DNA of 64,000 bases. It comes from Microseira wollei NIES-4236. GTDB lineage: Bacteria > Cyanobacteriota > Cyanobacteriia > Cyanobacteriales > Aerosakkonemataceae. The number at the start of each line of letters is the position of its first letter. Position 1 is the first letter of the stretch. The stretch covers positions 1 to 64,000 of the forward strand of contig NZ_BLAY01000037.1 in the NCBI RefSeq assembly GCF_020521235.1. Reading direction: 5' to 3'. The position numbers and the translations under genes were made by a program. The notes beneath the pieces are model-generated. The model was not told the origin of the DNA. It searched no databases and worked only from the letters and a program-made list of their open reading frames with translations. Shown here in pieces: positions 54,663 through 63,207 of this stretch.

Positions 54663-55217
54663 ATGACACGAATACCTCAGTCATCAACTGAGAATACCGC
54701 TAACCAACGTTTTAAAGTGTCAAAAAAATGGCTAGTTTACGGTGGATTGGGATTGCTATCTCTGGTTGTGGTTCTAACCTTGGGTCCCGTAATTAGTCAT
54801 CCTATTGAACGGGTGATTTCCATCGTAGAAAACCATTATCAGCAGGTCAATTTTAAGCAGCGCCCGTTGGCGATCGCTTCTACAGAACAGGTGGTTCAAA
54901 CCCACGCCGTCATCATCTGTACCGGCGCAACTGCCAAACGGTTGCATCTTCCCGGTGAGGAAACGTTTTGGAACAATGGTATTTCTGCCTGTGCAATCTG
55001 CGATGGGGCAAATCCATTGTTCCACGATGCCGAGGTTGCCGTAGTTGGCGGGGGTGACTCTGCTGCTGAAGAAGCTTTGTACCTGACGAAATATGCCCGG
55101 AAAGTTCACCTGCTGGTACGGCGCGATCGCCTGCGAGCATCCAAAACCATGCAGGATCGACTTTTCAACCACGATCGAATTCAAATTCACTACCCAACAG
55201 AGCCGTCCGTAAACTAG
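54663..55217 (+). pseudogene. Chimera: membrane-protein N-terminus joined to thioredoxin reductase middle
   Basis: Residues 1-60 ([29 protein letters not shown]) hold a basic segment and one membrane helix, like the start of a CcdA-like membrane redox protein, though that name is uncertain. At about residue 61 it turns into thioredoxin reductase sequence: [35 protein letters not shown], the CAIC active site in [12 protein letters not shown] and the NADPH loop [19 protein letters not shown]. It ends abruptly at HYPTEPSVN. Both the FAD-binding N-terminus and the C-terminus of the reductase are gone. A deletion within a trx/ccdA/trxB-type gene set would produce this. Confidence 0.75.
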
Positions 55218-55742
55218 TCTGGATTTTCCTCGCCGCCGGAGGCTTTGGCTTCGCCATGCATCCAGCACGGCAACTAGAATCTCAAGAACCACTAGCCCAG
55301 AAAGCCAGAGTCATTTGGGGCAGTGCGTGGCTGCCACCAGAACCATGTTTTGCTGCCAGAGTTGCCCTTACCTTTTTGACTTCAGGGTCACCCCGGAATA
55401 CAAACAGTTGAGGTGTAAGAAACTGACACCTGTAGAAAAACGCGGCTCTCTGGTAAGCCAGTCATAAATACAACACAAATAAGAGTATAATTACGGGGGG
55501 AAGCGAGAAACGATCTAACCCAGCATCCACAGCGCTAGAGTTGCTTTCTTTGCCGAAAAATGAGAAAAAAGGGCGTGAAAAGCCCATTAAAAGCAAGAAC
55601 GATGCCAACAATTCTTGCCCAAGCCCAGCAATTAGTTTATATCCTACTGTCGTGAATGCCTTCCCCATATCAACGAGAAAATCTTCCAGCCATGTTGGGG
55701 TTTTGAGAGGCTCAAAGGCATCCCTTACCCCAACACAGCCAA
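55218..55742. other. Decayed region between redox remnants and a transposase remnant
   Basis: No intact gene. Short frames such as [20 protein letters not shown] (from about 55217) and a later AGVALTFLTS-like stretch show no recognisable domain. Possibly more remnants of the same operon. Confidence 0.5.
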
Positions 55743-56162
55743 GCTAAATCTGTATGTAAACGGGGTCAGCAAGTCCGTTTAGTCGGTTTGAAGTTTCCCG
55801 TTTCAGTATCCTGGTACTACCTCAAACGTGATAACGGTCAACTGGAAAAGCGATTTGTTCTTTCTACCAAGCCGCTCAAAGTTAGCACGATTACCTGGTG
55901 GGGAAAACAGAGATGGCAGATTGAAGGTTGGTTCAAAACCGCCAAGCATCGCTTTGGTTTACACCGTTTTGGTCAAGGCTCTCTTCTGGGAGTTTATCGT
56001 TGGTTGGTACTCTCTCTAATTGCTTATCTTTTGGCACATTGGGTTATCTATCCACCAACTCTACAGATTTACCTGACTGGGAACAAGCTGCACAAACCGC
56101 GCTTGAATTTATTTGACCGCAAATTTTTCTGTTTCTCTTTTTACTTGACTTGGAACGAATAA
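55743..56162 (+). pseudogene. C-terminal remnant of an IS4-type DDE transposase
   Basis: The frame encodes KRGQQVRLVGLKFPVSVSW, STKPLKVSTITWWGKQRWQI and EGWFKTAKHRFGLHRFGQGS, the end of a DDE transposase with the catalytic Glu in IEGWFK, then a hydrophobic tail (WLVLSLIAYLLAHWVIY). The first two catalytic Asp residues and the N-terminus are missing. It is inactive. Confidence 0.8.
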
Positions 56163-57404
56163 TTACTCTAGTACGGAGTGACGGTTTTGACATTTATGTT
56201 TCCAGGTGCCAGCTGAGGTTTACTAAAATTTAATTGCATTCATGAGTTTTTCCTGCTAATCTTAAACTCAACATGATGGAAGTGCAGTTTGATGGGTGAA
56301 ATAGATCACCTGTACCTCCCTTGTTTCCTATTCCCTGCTAGAGTTTCTGGTTCGATATGTTTGGCAGTAAGTATGGCGGTGCCACAAAAGCGCTCGCCAA
56401 TCAGCTAAAAGATAAAGCATCAAAGCTTCGATTCATAACCTTCTAATCAGAGGAGTTGTCAGGAACCTCAGCCTAAAGGCATGAGGCTTGGAAGAGAAAT
56501 CTAACAAGCCATCCTGACCAGCCTAAGACTTTCCTTGTCTACGTTTTTTGAGTCACGACACCGGAGAATGCGTAGCTAGTTCCCTGCTATGTCATTTGCA
56601 GTTAAACAGTTTTAAGGTCACTGAAACAGTGCTGCAAGTATAACAAGCTCTTAAAACATTGGCCTTGCTAACTTTACCCCGAAAGGGAGGCTCATGGCGA
56701 GCAAAACACTATGTGTACAGGGTGGCAAGATTTGAGGCGGTAACTGTCCCGCTGAAAGTACAACACAAAAGTACACCGATTCAAGCAACCCCAAGGCAGT
56801 AGTGGTAACTGTAAAGCCGTCCTATAAGGACGGGGTTTCTACCCATTTTTCTGATGAAAGGAGGAAAGGTGGTAAGGTAATCCGTGACGTTGCCTAATAA
56901 CTGGTCAATGACTAGAAAAGTTTGTAACAGGTCTTTTAGAATGTTTGAAAAGTAAGAAAGCTTCTTTTATAGCGCTTTTCGACTGAGTGAGGTACACCTG
57001 GAATTTAAAACTGGGTGACAGCAACATCCTGCATATTGAGTCGTACTTCATCCCAAGGCAAACCGCTATAATCTTACGAATCGTTGCGTGAGTCAGTGGA
57101 ATGAAGTTTAGCCATCAATAATCGCTTTTAGGTATGGTTAACAAACCCTGCGGAATTCCCCATCTGCCTGTGCGGTGGGGATGGATAGCAGGGGAAAAAT
57201 TAGGGTTTCTTAGCCCCTAATTTTTACACTATACCTGAGTGACCTATTCTGAATAGATATTTTATATGTAAAAAAAAATCTTTCATGAAATAAGCAGGCG
57301 CTAAAGTAAAATTTTGTAAAATATTTGCTAATGCAAAGAGACCATGTTAGAGTATTCCAGTGATTGATTGAGTTAGGCAAACAAGTAAAGGAGGTGAGCA
57401 ACGC
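56163..57404. other. Region with an IS605-type right end and no intact gene
   Basis: Beyond the noncoding right-end RNA region (56520-56865), this stretch shows only short decayed frames (for example FGSKYGGATKALANQLKDK near 56360). AAAGGAGGTGAGC before 57405 is a kept ribosome-binding site of the next remnant. Confidence 0.55.
56520..56865 (+). ncRNA. Candidate TnpB omega RNA/right end of an IS200/IS605 element without tnpB
   Basis: The stretch ends with CCGTCC-TATA-GGACGG, then GGTTTCTACCCATTTTTCTG, the usual look of the right end of cyanobacterial IS605-type elements, where the guide RNA scaffold is encoded. Upstream parts (GGCGGTAACTGTCCCGC, CAAGGCAGTAGTGGTAACTG) may form further stems. 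No TnpB frame precedes it. If transcribed, it could still load onto a TnpB made elsewhere. Confidence 0.5.
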
Positions 57405-58345
57405 ATGGCAATAAAAAGGCAGACATTTGGACTGTAACCGAACAAGCAGCAAGAGAATAAGCTGTTAGAGGGAGGTAGAAACAATGCCTGTCTTTATAAT
57501 GCTTGTGTTGCGCATCGTCGTTATTCGTTTCGCTCGGACAAAAAAACCGTTACTTATTTTGAACAGCAGAACTGTTTACCGGCATTCAAAAAAGAATGGA
57601 TTGAGTTCGATCAGATGCATTCACAAGCAATGCAAGCCACAGTAAAGCGCGTTGATTTAGCCTATGGAGGATGATTTCAAGGATTAAGAAAGAAACCTAA
57701 GTTTAAGTCGATTAGCGACTACTCCGGGTGGAATTATCCAGCTACATATGGCTGGATAATAAACAGCAAAGGCAGGCATGGAAGCGTTACCTTAAAAGAG
57801 CTGGGCATCACCATTAGGATGCGCGGTGAAGCAAAACAATGGGGCGTTACTACTACCTTGACTATTGTTTACAGGCGGGGTAGAAACCAGTGGTGTGCAT
57901 CGTTGAGGATTGAAGTTCCTACGCCGGAAACTAAATTCGGTTCCGGGTCGGATCTGAAGCTCGAATCAATAGTAGGTTTTGATTTAGGAAAGGAGACGGC
58001 ATTAACCCTCTACGATGGTTGATGCTACCTACAAAACAAATAAAACCATGACAGCGCTGCCCTAATTGTGGAACAATTCACAAAGATTGGGCAGAGTTAT
58101 CAAACCGCGATCGTGTTTGTGATGAATGTAGATTTGAAACGCCTGGTGACAGAGGCTCGGCAATGGTTTTATATAATGTTGCAACTCTCTTCGCAACCGG
58201 GGCATTGAACTACCCTCGTAGACTACGGATGTCTTAGCTCTACCAATTCGACAAGTAAGCGCAAGCATACTGGCAAGGGTGCGGCAACTGGGGCAAAATC
58301 CAAGGTTGCCGGGGAATCAGAAACCCCGTCCGACAATTGAGGCGG
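57405..58345 (+). pseudogene. TnpB remnant with internal deletion and IS605-type right end
   Basis: Pieces in order: LTVTEQ-frame decay then PNKQQENKLLE, NACLYNACVAHRRYSFRSDK (the N-terminal part), SVTLKELGITIRMRG, a RuvC-I block IVGFDLGKETALTLYDG ending in a stop, then directly the zinc-finger part CPNCGTIHKDWAELSNRDRV with CDEC, and DRGSAMVLYNVA of RuvC-III. RuvC-II is deleted. There are stops at about 57435 and 57672. The right end has CCCCGTCCGACAATTGAGGCG (hairpin) at 58324. Inactive. Confidence 0.8.
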
Positions 58346-58485
58346 GGTAGTTCATCAGCAATTTGTGGCTGAATTGTTATTAGGGGATATTTTTCGATAA
58401 AATTCTTCAAGAAACCTAAGAAACAAAAGAAATCAGTAGATTGGCAGGTAAACAAAAATAAACACAACCATGTAAAGGGGGAAAA

Positions 58486-59943
58486 ATGGCTATGAATACG
58501 ATGAAATCTAAGTCGGTGTATGGTATTTCTTTTGATGGAGTTTGTATTTCTGGAGTCACCGCAGAATATATTAAGTTGACCAGCTATTTTCAAAAAAGTG
58601 GATATAAAATTTACCTGGACTTAGGTTATGATATTAAAGCAGACAAAGGGAATTTTTTCATTCCCTATACACAGGAAATGGAGTACTTGCCAGACTGGAT
58701 AAATTTAGAGCGTCTTGCAAGTATAAGCAAAATACCTGAATATAATCCTATTGTTGTAGAAAAGCTTCTGAGTGCTATTTGCCAAGATTCAGATTTGGCT
58801 TATAATTCTCAAGATTGGCGCTTAGTAGAAGAGATTTCTGAATCCATTTCTCAATTATTAATAGAGAAATGGTACTCATTAAATGTGGAAATAGTGATTG
58901 TTGAGAATGGAACTCTACCAGAGAATATTATTTTCACAAAAGCAGTTTATAAAGCAATAATCAAGTATGGAGAGCAAAGAAAATTAGGAAAGTATGCGTT
59001 CTGGAGAGATCATGATTTGATGTGGTTTAGCGAGGTGGATAAATACGGCGAGCGAGCCATAAAAATTGCTGTTAAACCTGTAGGGTCAAAATATATACAT
59101 CATGTTGTATTGCATGATGCGGCCAAGAAAAAAATGATGAGTTGGTCTAAAGATACTGATTTTCATGTATTACCAAATTGCTTTAATTTTTCGCAGAAGT
59201 TAAGTAAAAACGTGAAATTCAGGAAGGACTATAATATACCGCATGACGCAATCGTGATTGCCCGATCCACAAGGCTGATCCGGCAAAAAAGAATAGATAG
59301 AGACATTTATATCACAGCAATGCTAAATCAGCAGCGTCTGGAATCAAAAGAAAAAGAAGTCTACCTGTTCATAGCTGGCAAAAATAATGAAGACAGGCAG
59401 GAGTACGAAAGATTAAAGAAAATGTCTCATGCTCTGAACGTGGAGGATAAAATTATATTTGGTGATGGATTAAAACCTTTAGAAAATTATTTCAAAATCG
59501 CCGATGTGGGAAAAAGTAAATATGGCATCGGAGATCTGATGGCTCACAGTCAATTGAGTTCGTTTCTGACAGCATTTGGGTACGATGGCTATGGAAACCC
59601 GCCAGGAGAAGCGATCGCCTCCAAAGTTCCCTTTATCAGCACAAATTATGAACTTTACGATAGTGTCTACGGAGTAGATACTTATAAGACAAATCTGCTT
59701 GAGGTGTCGAAGGATAAGGATGATTTACCATCGCATCAGTACATTAATGAAGTCAACAATTTGCTGAGAGATGAGAGGAGGTGCCGTGAAATAGCTAATT
59801 ATAACTATCAGGTGGGTATTAAAAAAATATCTACCATCACTTTTAAACAAAAATTACTTGAATTATTCCCAAACCACCTGTCTTTAGATAAGATGGCATC
59901 TAGGGACATACTTTTGCCGTCAGAAGAGGAAGTGCTTGTATAA
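58486..59943 (+). CDS. GT-B glycosyltransferase
   Basis: A 485-residue protein of the GT4-like GT-B fold. The N-terminal half has KSVYGISFDGVCISGVTAEY and a long region with FWRDHDLMWFSE. The C-terminal half has the nucleotide-sugar part: NCFNFSQ, IARSTRLIRQKRIDRDIYIT, VYLFIAGKNNEDRQEY, and GNPPGEAIASKVPFISTNYE with the Glu that binds the donor (about residue 378). GGGGGAAAA precedes the start. The DNA is AT-richer than the neighbours to the left. The gene lies 51 bases before a radical SAM gene and is probably in one operon with it. Confidence 0.8.
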   Translation: MAMNTMKSKSVYGISFDGVCISGVTAEYIKLTSYFQKSGYKIYLDLGYDIKADKGNFFIPYTQEMEYLPDWINLERLASISKIPEYNPIVVEKLLSAICQDSDLAYNSQDWRLVEEISESISQLLIEKWYSLNVEIVIVENGTLPENIIFTKAVYKAIIKYGEQRKLGKYAFWRDHDLMWFSEVDKYGERAIKIAVKPVGSKYIHHVVLHDAAKKKMMSWSKDTDFHVLPNCFNFSQKLSKNVKFRKDYNIPHDAIVIARSTRLIRQKRIDRDIYITAMLNQQRLESKEKEVYLFIAGKNNEDRQEYERLKKMSHALNVEDKIIFGDGLKPLENYFKIADVGKSKYGIGDLMAHSQLSSFLTAFGYDGYGNPPGEAIASKVPFISTNYELYDSVYGVDTYKTNLLEVSKDKDDLPSHQYINEVNNLLRDERRCREIANYNYQVGIKKISTITFKQKLLELFPNHLSLDKMASRDILLPSEEEVLV

Positions 59944-59994
59944 TTCAGGTAACAGACAAACAATGTAACTCATGTTGTAGGAGATAGTTGCAAA

Positions 59995-61461
59995 ATGGAA
60001 GTAGCGTCTAATCAAGCCAAGAATTGCTCTCAAGCCTTGAAATCTCTCAATACATTCGATGCTAATTATCCACCAGCCAAGGTTGTTGAGCTGCTGAACA
60101 GAGAAGAAAATGTAAAATTGTACAACTACATCACCGAAGATCCTTTTGGCGCACATCATTTTCCGGGGACAACTGCATTGGAGGTATCGGATTTTCATTT
60201 CTATGTAAATGAGGAATTGGAAAAAGGAGAAGAACTGTTTTTATGGGCGTATATTCCTTTGTGCAATTACAAATGCTATTATTGCCAGTTCCCCGTGGTG
60301 TTGCAATCAAGCGATCCAGTCAATGCACAATCTAGAGCGAAGAGTTGGGTGGACTATAACATTAAAGAAGCCATCTTATGGCAAGAAAAGATTCCCAAAT
60401 TAAAAACGGCACCAATCGGTGAATTTTGCCTGTTTGGAGGAACACCCACACAAATACCTATGGAGGAGTTGGGTCGATTAATTGATTTCTACAAAGAAAA
60501 CTTTAACTTTACCCAGAACTCAACTATTCGCGTAGAAGGAAGTCCAGACAGCCTGACTCAAGAGATGCTCGAGTTTTTATATGAAAAGGGCTGTAGAAAG
60601 ATCTCATACGGAATACAAAGTTTTAATGATGAATTGATTAGTTTGTCAGGACGTGGCCATTCAGGGCAACAAGCAATAGATACGCTCTTGAATGCCCGTA
60701 AAATAGGCTTTGAGAGAATCACAGGAGATCTGATCTATGGTTTAGTCAACCAAACTATATCGGATTTTGAGAAAGATGTTAAAACAGCCTTGGAATATCA
60801 GTTTGATACAGTGGTGACGACCAAACTCCATCTAGGCGCCTACGAGAAGACAGGTACAGCTATATCCGGTATCTCACCTGCCAAATGGCAAAACAGCGAG
60901 TATAGGGAGAAATTAACTTTGAAAGGTTTACGTTGGCCGACATTAGGTGAGCAATACCAAATGAGAGAATTGGCGGTGAAACTCTTTGCTCAAGATGACA
61001 GATCAGAGTATCCGACCATGTATTTTCAAAAAAAAGCAACCGGCGCGGAAAGGTGGAAATCCCTTCAGGTAGATCAGAATCGGCAAAACGTTGAGATTGG
61101 CATCGGTCTGGGGGGCAGTTCCCACTGTGCCAAAGCAAGTGGAGTTGTGGAAGTGAATCCCAAGTTTTACCAAGCAGCGATTGAGGAGGGAAAAATACCG
61201 CTTACCGTTAAAGGCTACGATCAAAGCTCCCAGGAGGCAAGTTCGATCAGAAAATCGCTTTCTACCTGCCAGCCAGTATTCAACTCCTATCATGTCAATC
61301 GCTTTCCAGAGGGCAATCTATTAAAAGGCCACTGGGGTAAAGTCTTCCGAGATTTAGAACGAAGAGAATTGCTTTCGATTGATGAGTCAAGCGAGTCGAT
61401 AACGCTGTCACAAAATGGGAAAACACTTGTAGAAGCGATAATGAACACGGAAATACAATAA
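59995..61461 (+). CDS. HemN/HemW-like radical SAM protein
   Basis: A 488-residue radical SAM enzyme. The iron-sulfur site is IPLCNYKCYYCQFPV with Cys90, Cys94 and Cys97 (CX3CX2C). FCLFGGTPTQIPMEELGRL, IRVEGSPDSLTQEMLEFL, KISYGIQSFNDELISLSGRGH and ERITGDLIYGLVNQT are HemN/HemW-family blocks. GIGLGGSSHCAKASG and a winged-helix-like tail (LLKGHWGKVFRDLERRELL) follow. It starts unusually late into the family (an extra 80 residues). It is not the housekeeping HemN; related proteins move heme, methylate or cyclise small molecules. Linkage to a glycosyltransferase suggests a special metabolite. Confidence 0.85.
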   Translation: MEVASNQAKNCSQALKSLNTFDANYPPAKVVELLNREENVKLYNYITEDPFGAHHFPGTTALEVSDFHFYVNEELEKGEELFLWAYIPLCNYKCYYCQFPVVLQSSDPVNAQSRAKSWVDYNIKEAILWQEKIPKLKTAPIGEFCLFGGTPTQIPMEELGRLIDFYKENFNFTQNSTIRVEGSPDSLTQEMLEFLYEKGCRKISYGIQSFNDELISLSGRGHSGQQAIDTLLNARKIGFERITGDLIYGLVNQTISDFEKDVKTALEYQFDTVVTTKLHLGAYEKTGTAISGISPAKWQNSEYREKLTLKGLRWPTLGEQYQMRELAVKLFAQDDRSEYPTMYFQKKATGAERWKSLQVDQNRQNVEIGIGLGGSSHCAKASGVVEVNPKFYQAAIEEGKIPLTVKGYDQSSQEASSIRKSLSTCQPVFNSYHVNRFPEGNLLKGHWGKVFRDLERRELLSIDESSESITLSQNGKTLVEAIMNTEIQ

Positions 61462-61897
61462 AAGTCAACACCCAAGCAGTCAGGCGAGGGGGTTTCTAGA
61501 GGAAACCCCTCGGCCTGTACGGGCGATGGCGCAGAGGTTAGTACCTTACGCACTGATGTTAGAATTTAACAATTCTGTAAGGAATGTTAGGTTTAAATGT
61601 TGCACTCAGAACCAGTGCAAGCCAAGCATCCAGATTGTAGATGGAGTTAGAGGTGATTTGGTGAATCTGCCTTTTGAGCAATAGGATCGTGGACGCTTTC
61701 TGGTGCAATCGCAAATGATCGCTGCGATCTATTCCAAAAACGTCGCCTGAAACCCGCATGATGGCGTTGACTGACAAAACTTTTCGGTCTACTGACAGTG
61801 ATTCTTAGGCTATCGATGCTCAATACTCAAAACTTTTACACACAACCAAAAGGCAATTATCCACCACCATCTATCTTAATCACTCAGGGAGATTTCT
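61462..61897. other. Intergenic region with a terminator-like hairpin
   Basis: CGAGGGGGTTTC (61485-61496) and GAAACCCCTCG (61502-61512) form a stem with one bulged G just after the radical SAM gene. A 72-codon minus frame at 61559-61777 has no recognised features. AGGGAGATTTCT precedes the methyltransferase start. Confidence 0.6.
61485..61512 (+). terminator. Terminator-like hairpin after the radical SAM gene
   Basis: A stem of about eleven pairs with a five-base loop (TAGAG) and one bulge. No T-run follows, so it may work as an RNA end-stabiliser as well. Confidence 0.55.
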
Positions 61898-62731
61898 ATG
61901 ACCAATACAGCTCAGCTCAATGAACATAAACAGCAGGTAACATATGGTTTTAATCTAGCCGCAGCAGGCTACGACAGAGCGGCACTGCGGCACCTGCCAA
62001 ACTGTGCCAAGCAACTTGTGGAATTGGCAAGGTTACAAAATGGGCAAAAGGTGCTGGATATTGCTACAGGGACGGGAACGGCGGCGATCGCTATCTCCAG
62101 TAAAGTTAGCTCTACAGGTCAAGTTGTTGGGATCGATCTTTCCCAAGATATGCTGGCACAAGCACAGCAAAAGATTAAGACAGCAGAGATAACTAATATT
62201 GAGCTACGACAGGAAGATGCAGAAAAACTGAGCTTCAGCGACAATAGCTTTGATGCTGTAATCTGTGCGTCAGGCATTTTCTTTGTGCTTGATGTGCTAG
62301 GTGGATTGCGGGAATGGCAGCGTGTCACCCAGCCAGGTGGAATAGTCGCATTTTCTAATTTTGGTGAGACTGCTTTCCAGCCAATGGTTGAAATATTCTA
62401 TGCACAAGTCAAAAATTATGGTCTCCAAATTCCATCCGCATGTGGATTGGTTGACACATCAGAAACATGTCTTAACCTCATGCATAGGGCAGGGTTTGAG
62501 GACATCGAAATCCAGACTAAGCAACTAGGCTACTATCTAGATAACACAAATGAGTGGTGGGAGCTGCTTTGGAATAGTGGCTTTCGGATTGAGCTGTCGC
62601 AAATCTCAGAGGAGAAATTAGAGCAGTTCAAAGCAGAACATTTGGCAGAAATCGAGAAACTCAAGACAGACAGAGGTCTTTGGCTGGATGTGGAGACTAT
62701 TTTTGTCATGGGGAAGAAACCAAACCCATAA
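61898..62731 (+). CDS. Class I SAM-dependent methyltransferase (UbiE-like)
   Basis: A 277-residue methyltransferase. Motif I is VLDIATGTGTAAIAIS (about residues 52-67), motif II VVGIDLSQDMLAQAQQK, motif III ELRQEDAEKLSFSDNSFDAV, motif IV VICASGIFFVLDVLGGLREW and post-motif PGGIVAFSNFGET. The closest named group is UbiE/MenG or other small-molecule C- or O-methyltransferases. CAGGGAGATTTCT precedes the ATG. It faces the same way as the glycosyltransferase and radical SAM genes but stands 436 bases away behind a hairpin, so it may be a separate unit. Confidence 0.85.
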   Translation: MTNTAQLNEHKQQVTYGFNLAAAGYDRAALRHLPNCAKQLVELARLQNGQKVLDIATGTGTAAIAISSKVSSTGQVVGIDLSQDMLAQAQQKIKTAEITNIELRQEDAEKLSFSDNSFDAVICASGIFFVLDVLGGLREWQRVTQPGGIVAFSNFGETAFQPMVEIFYAQVKNYGLQIPSACGLVDTSETCLNLMHRAGFEDIEIQTKQLGYYLDNTNEWWELLWNSGFRIELSQISEEKLEQFKAEHLAEIEKLKTDRGLWLDVETIFVMGKKPNP

Positions 62732-63207
62732 AGGTTGTGTTGCAAAAACTTATTGAGGAAAGAAATATTCTTAGAACCAGCCCTTTCAAGGTGTTGTGTT
62801 ATTAGTTGATTGATTGTTTGTTTTAAGCTAATAACGCAAGTTGCTAGTTATAAACAAGGGCATTGCTAATTGCTAATTGCTAATTGCTAATCTTGGATTT
62901 TTACCAATTTCGCCATTAGCCATTAGCCATTAGCCGCTCCCAGAGAGATAACTAGCAACTTGAGTTAATATGAACATCCTGATCCTGTTGGCGAATTATT
63001 TCTTTATGTCTGAAACCCCGATTATAGCGTTGTCTGATTTACCTAAAGTAGCACGGGAGCATGAAAGCCGCCGCGATTTATCCGGTGGATGAAATGCGAC
63101 AAGGGCTTATTCATTCGCCGTCAATATTGATATTAACTTTTGTGTTTAGGAGGCATTGTTGGCGCTAAACAATAGTACAATTAAACCAGGTCGAAATAAG
63201 AAGCGCC
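62732..63207. other. Intergenic region with a family C element
   Basis: The family C element lies at 62832-62967. After it, a short decayed frame (for example FPYPDEMRQGLIHSPS-like) and AATTAAACCAGGTCG precede the TnpB gene. The left end of the TnpB element is not clear. Confidence 0.55.
62832..62967. repeat. Heptamer-array element (family C), reversed copy
   Basis: TAACGCAAGTTGCTAGTTAT at 62832-62851 and ATAACTAGCAACTTGAGTTA at 62948-62967 enclose TAATTGC units, the core in reverse (TTGGATTTTTACC) and CCATTAGC units. Confidence 0.85.

Noticed and set aside
61559-61777. A 72-residue minus-strand protein
   Set aside because: No domain, no clear ribosome-binding site, and it lies in a noncoding-looking gap.
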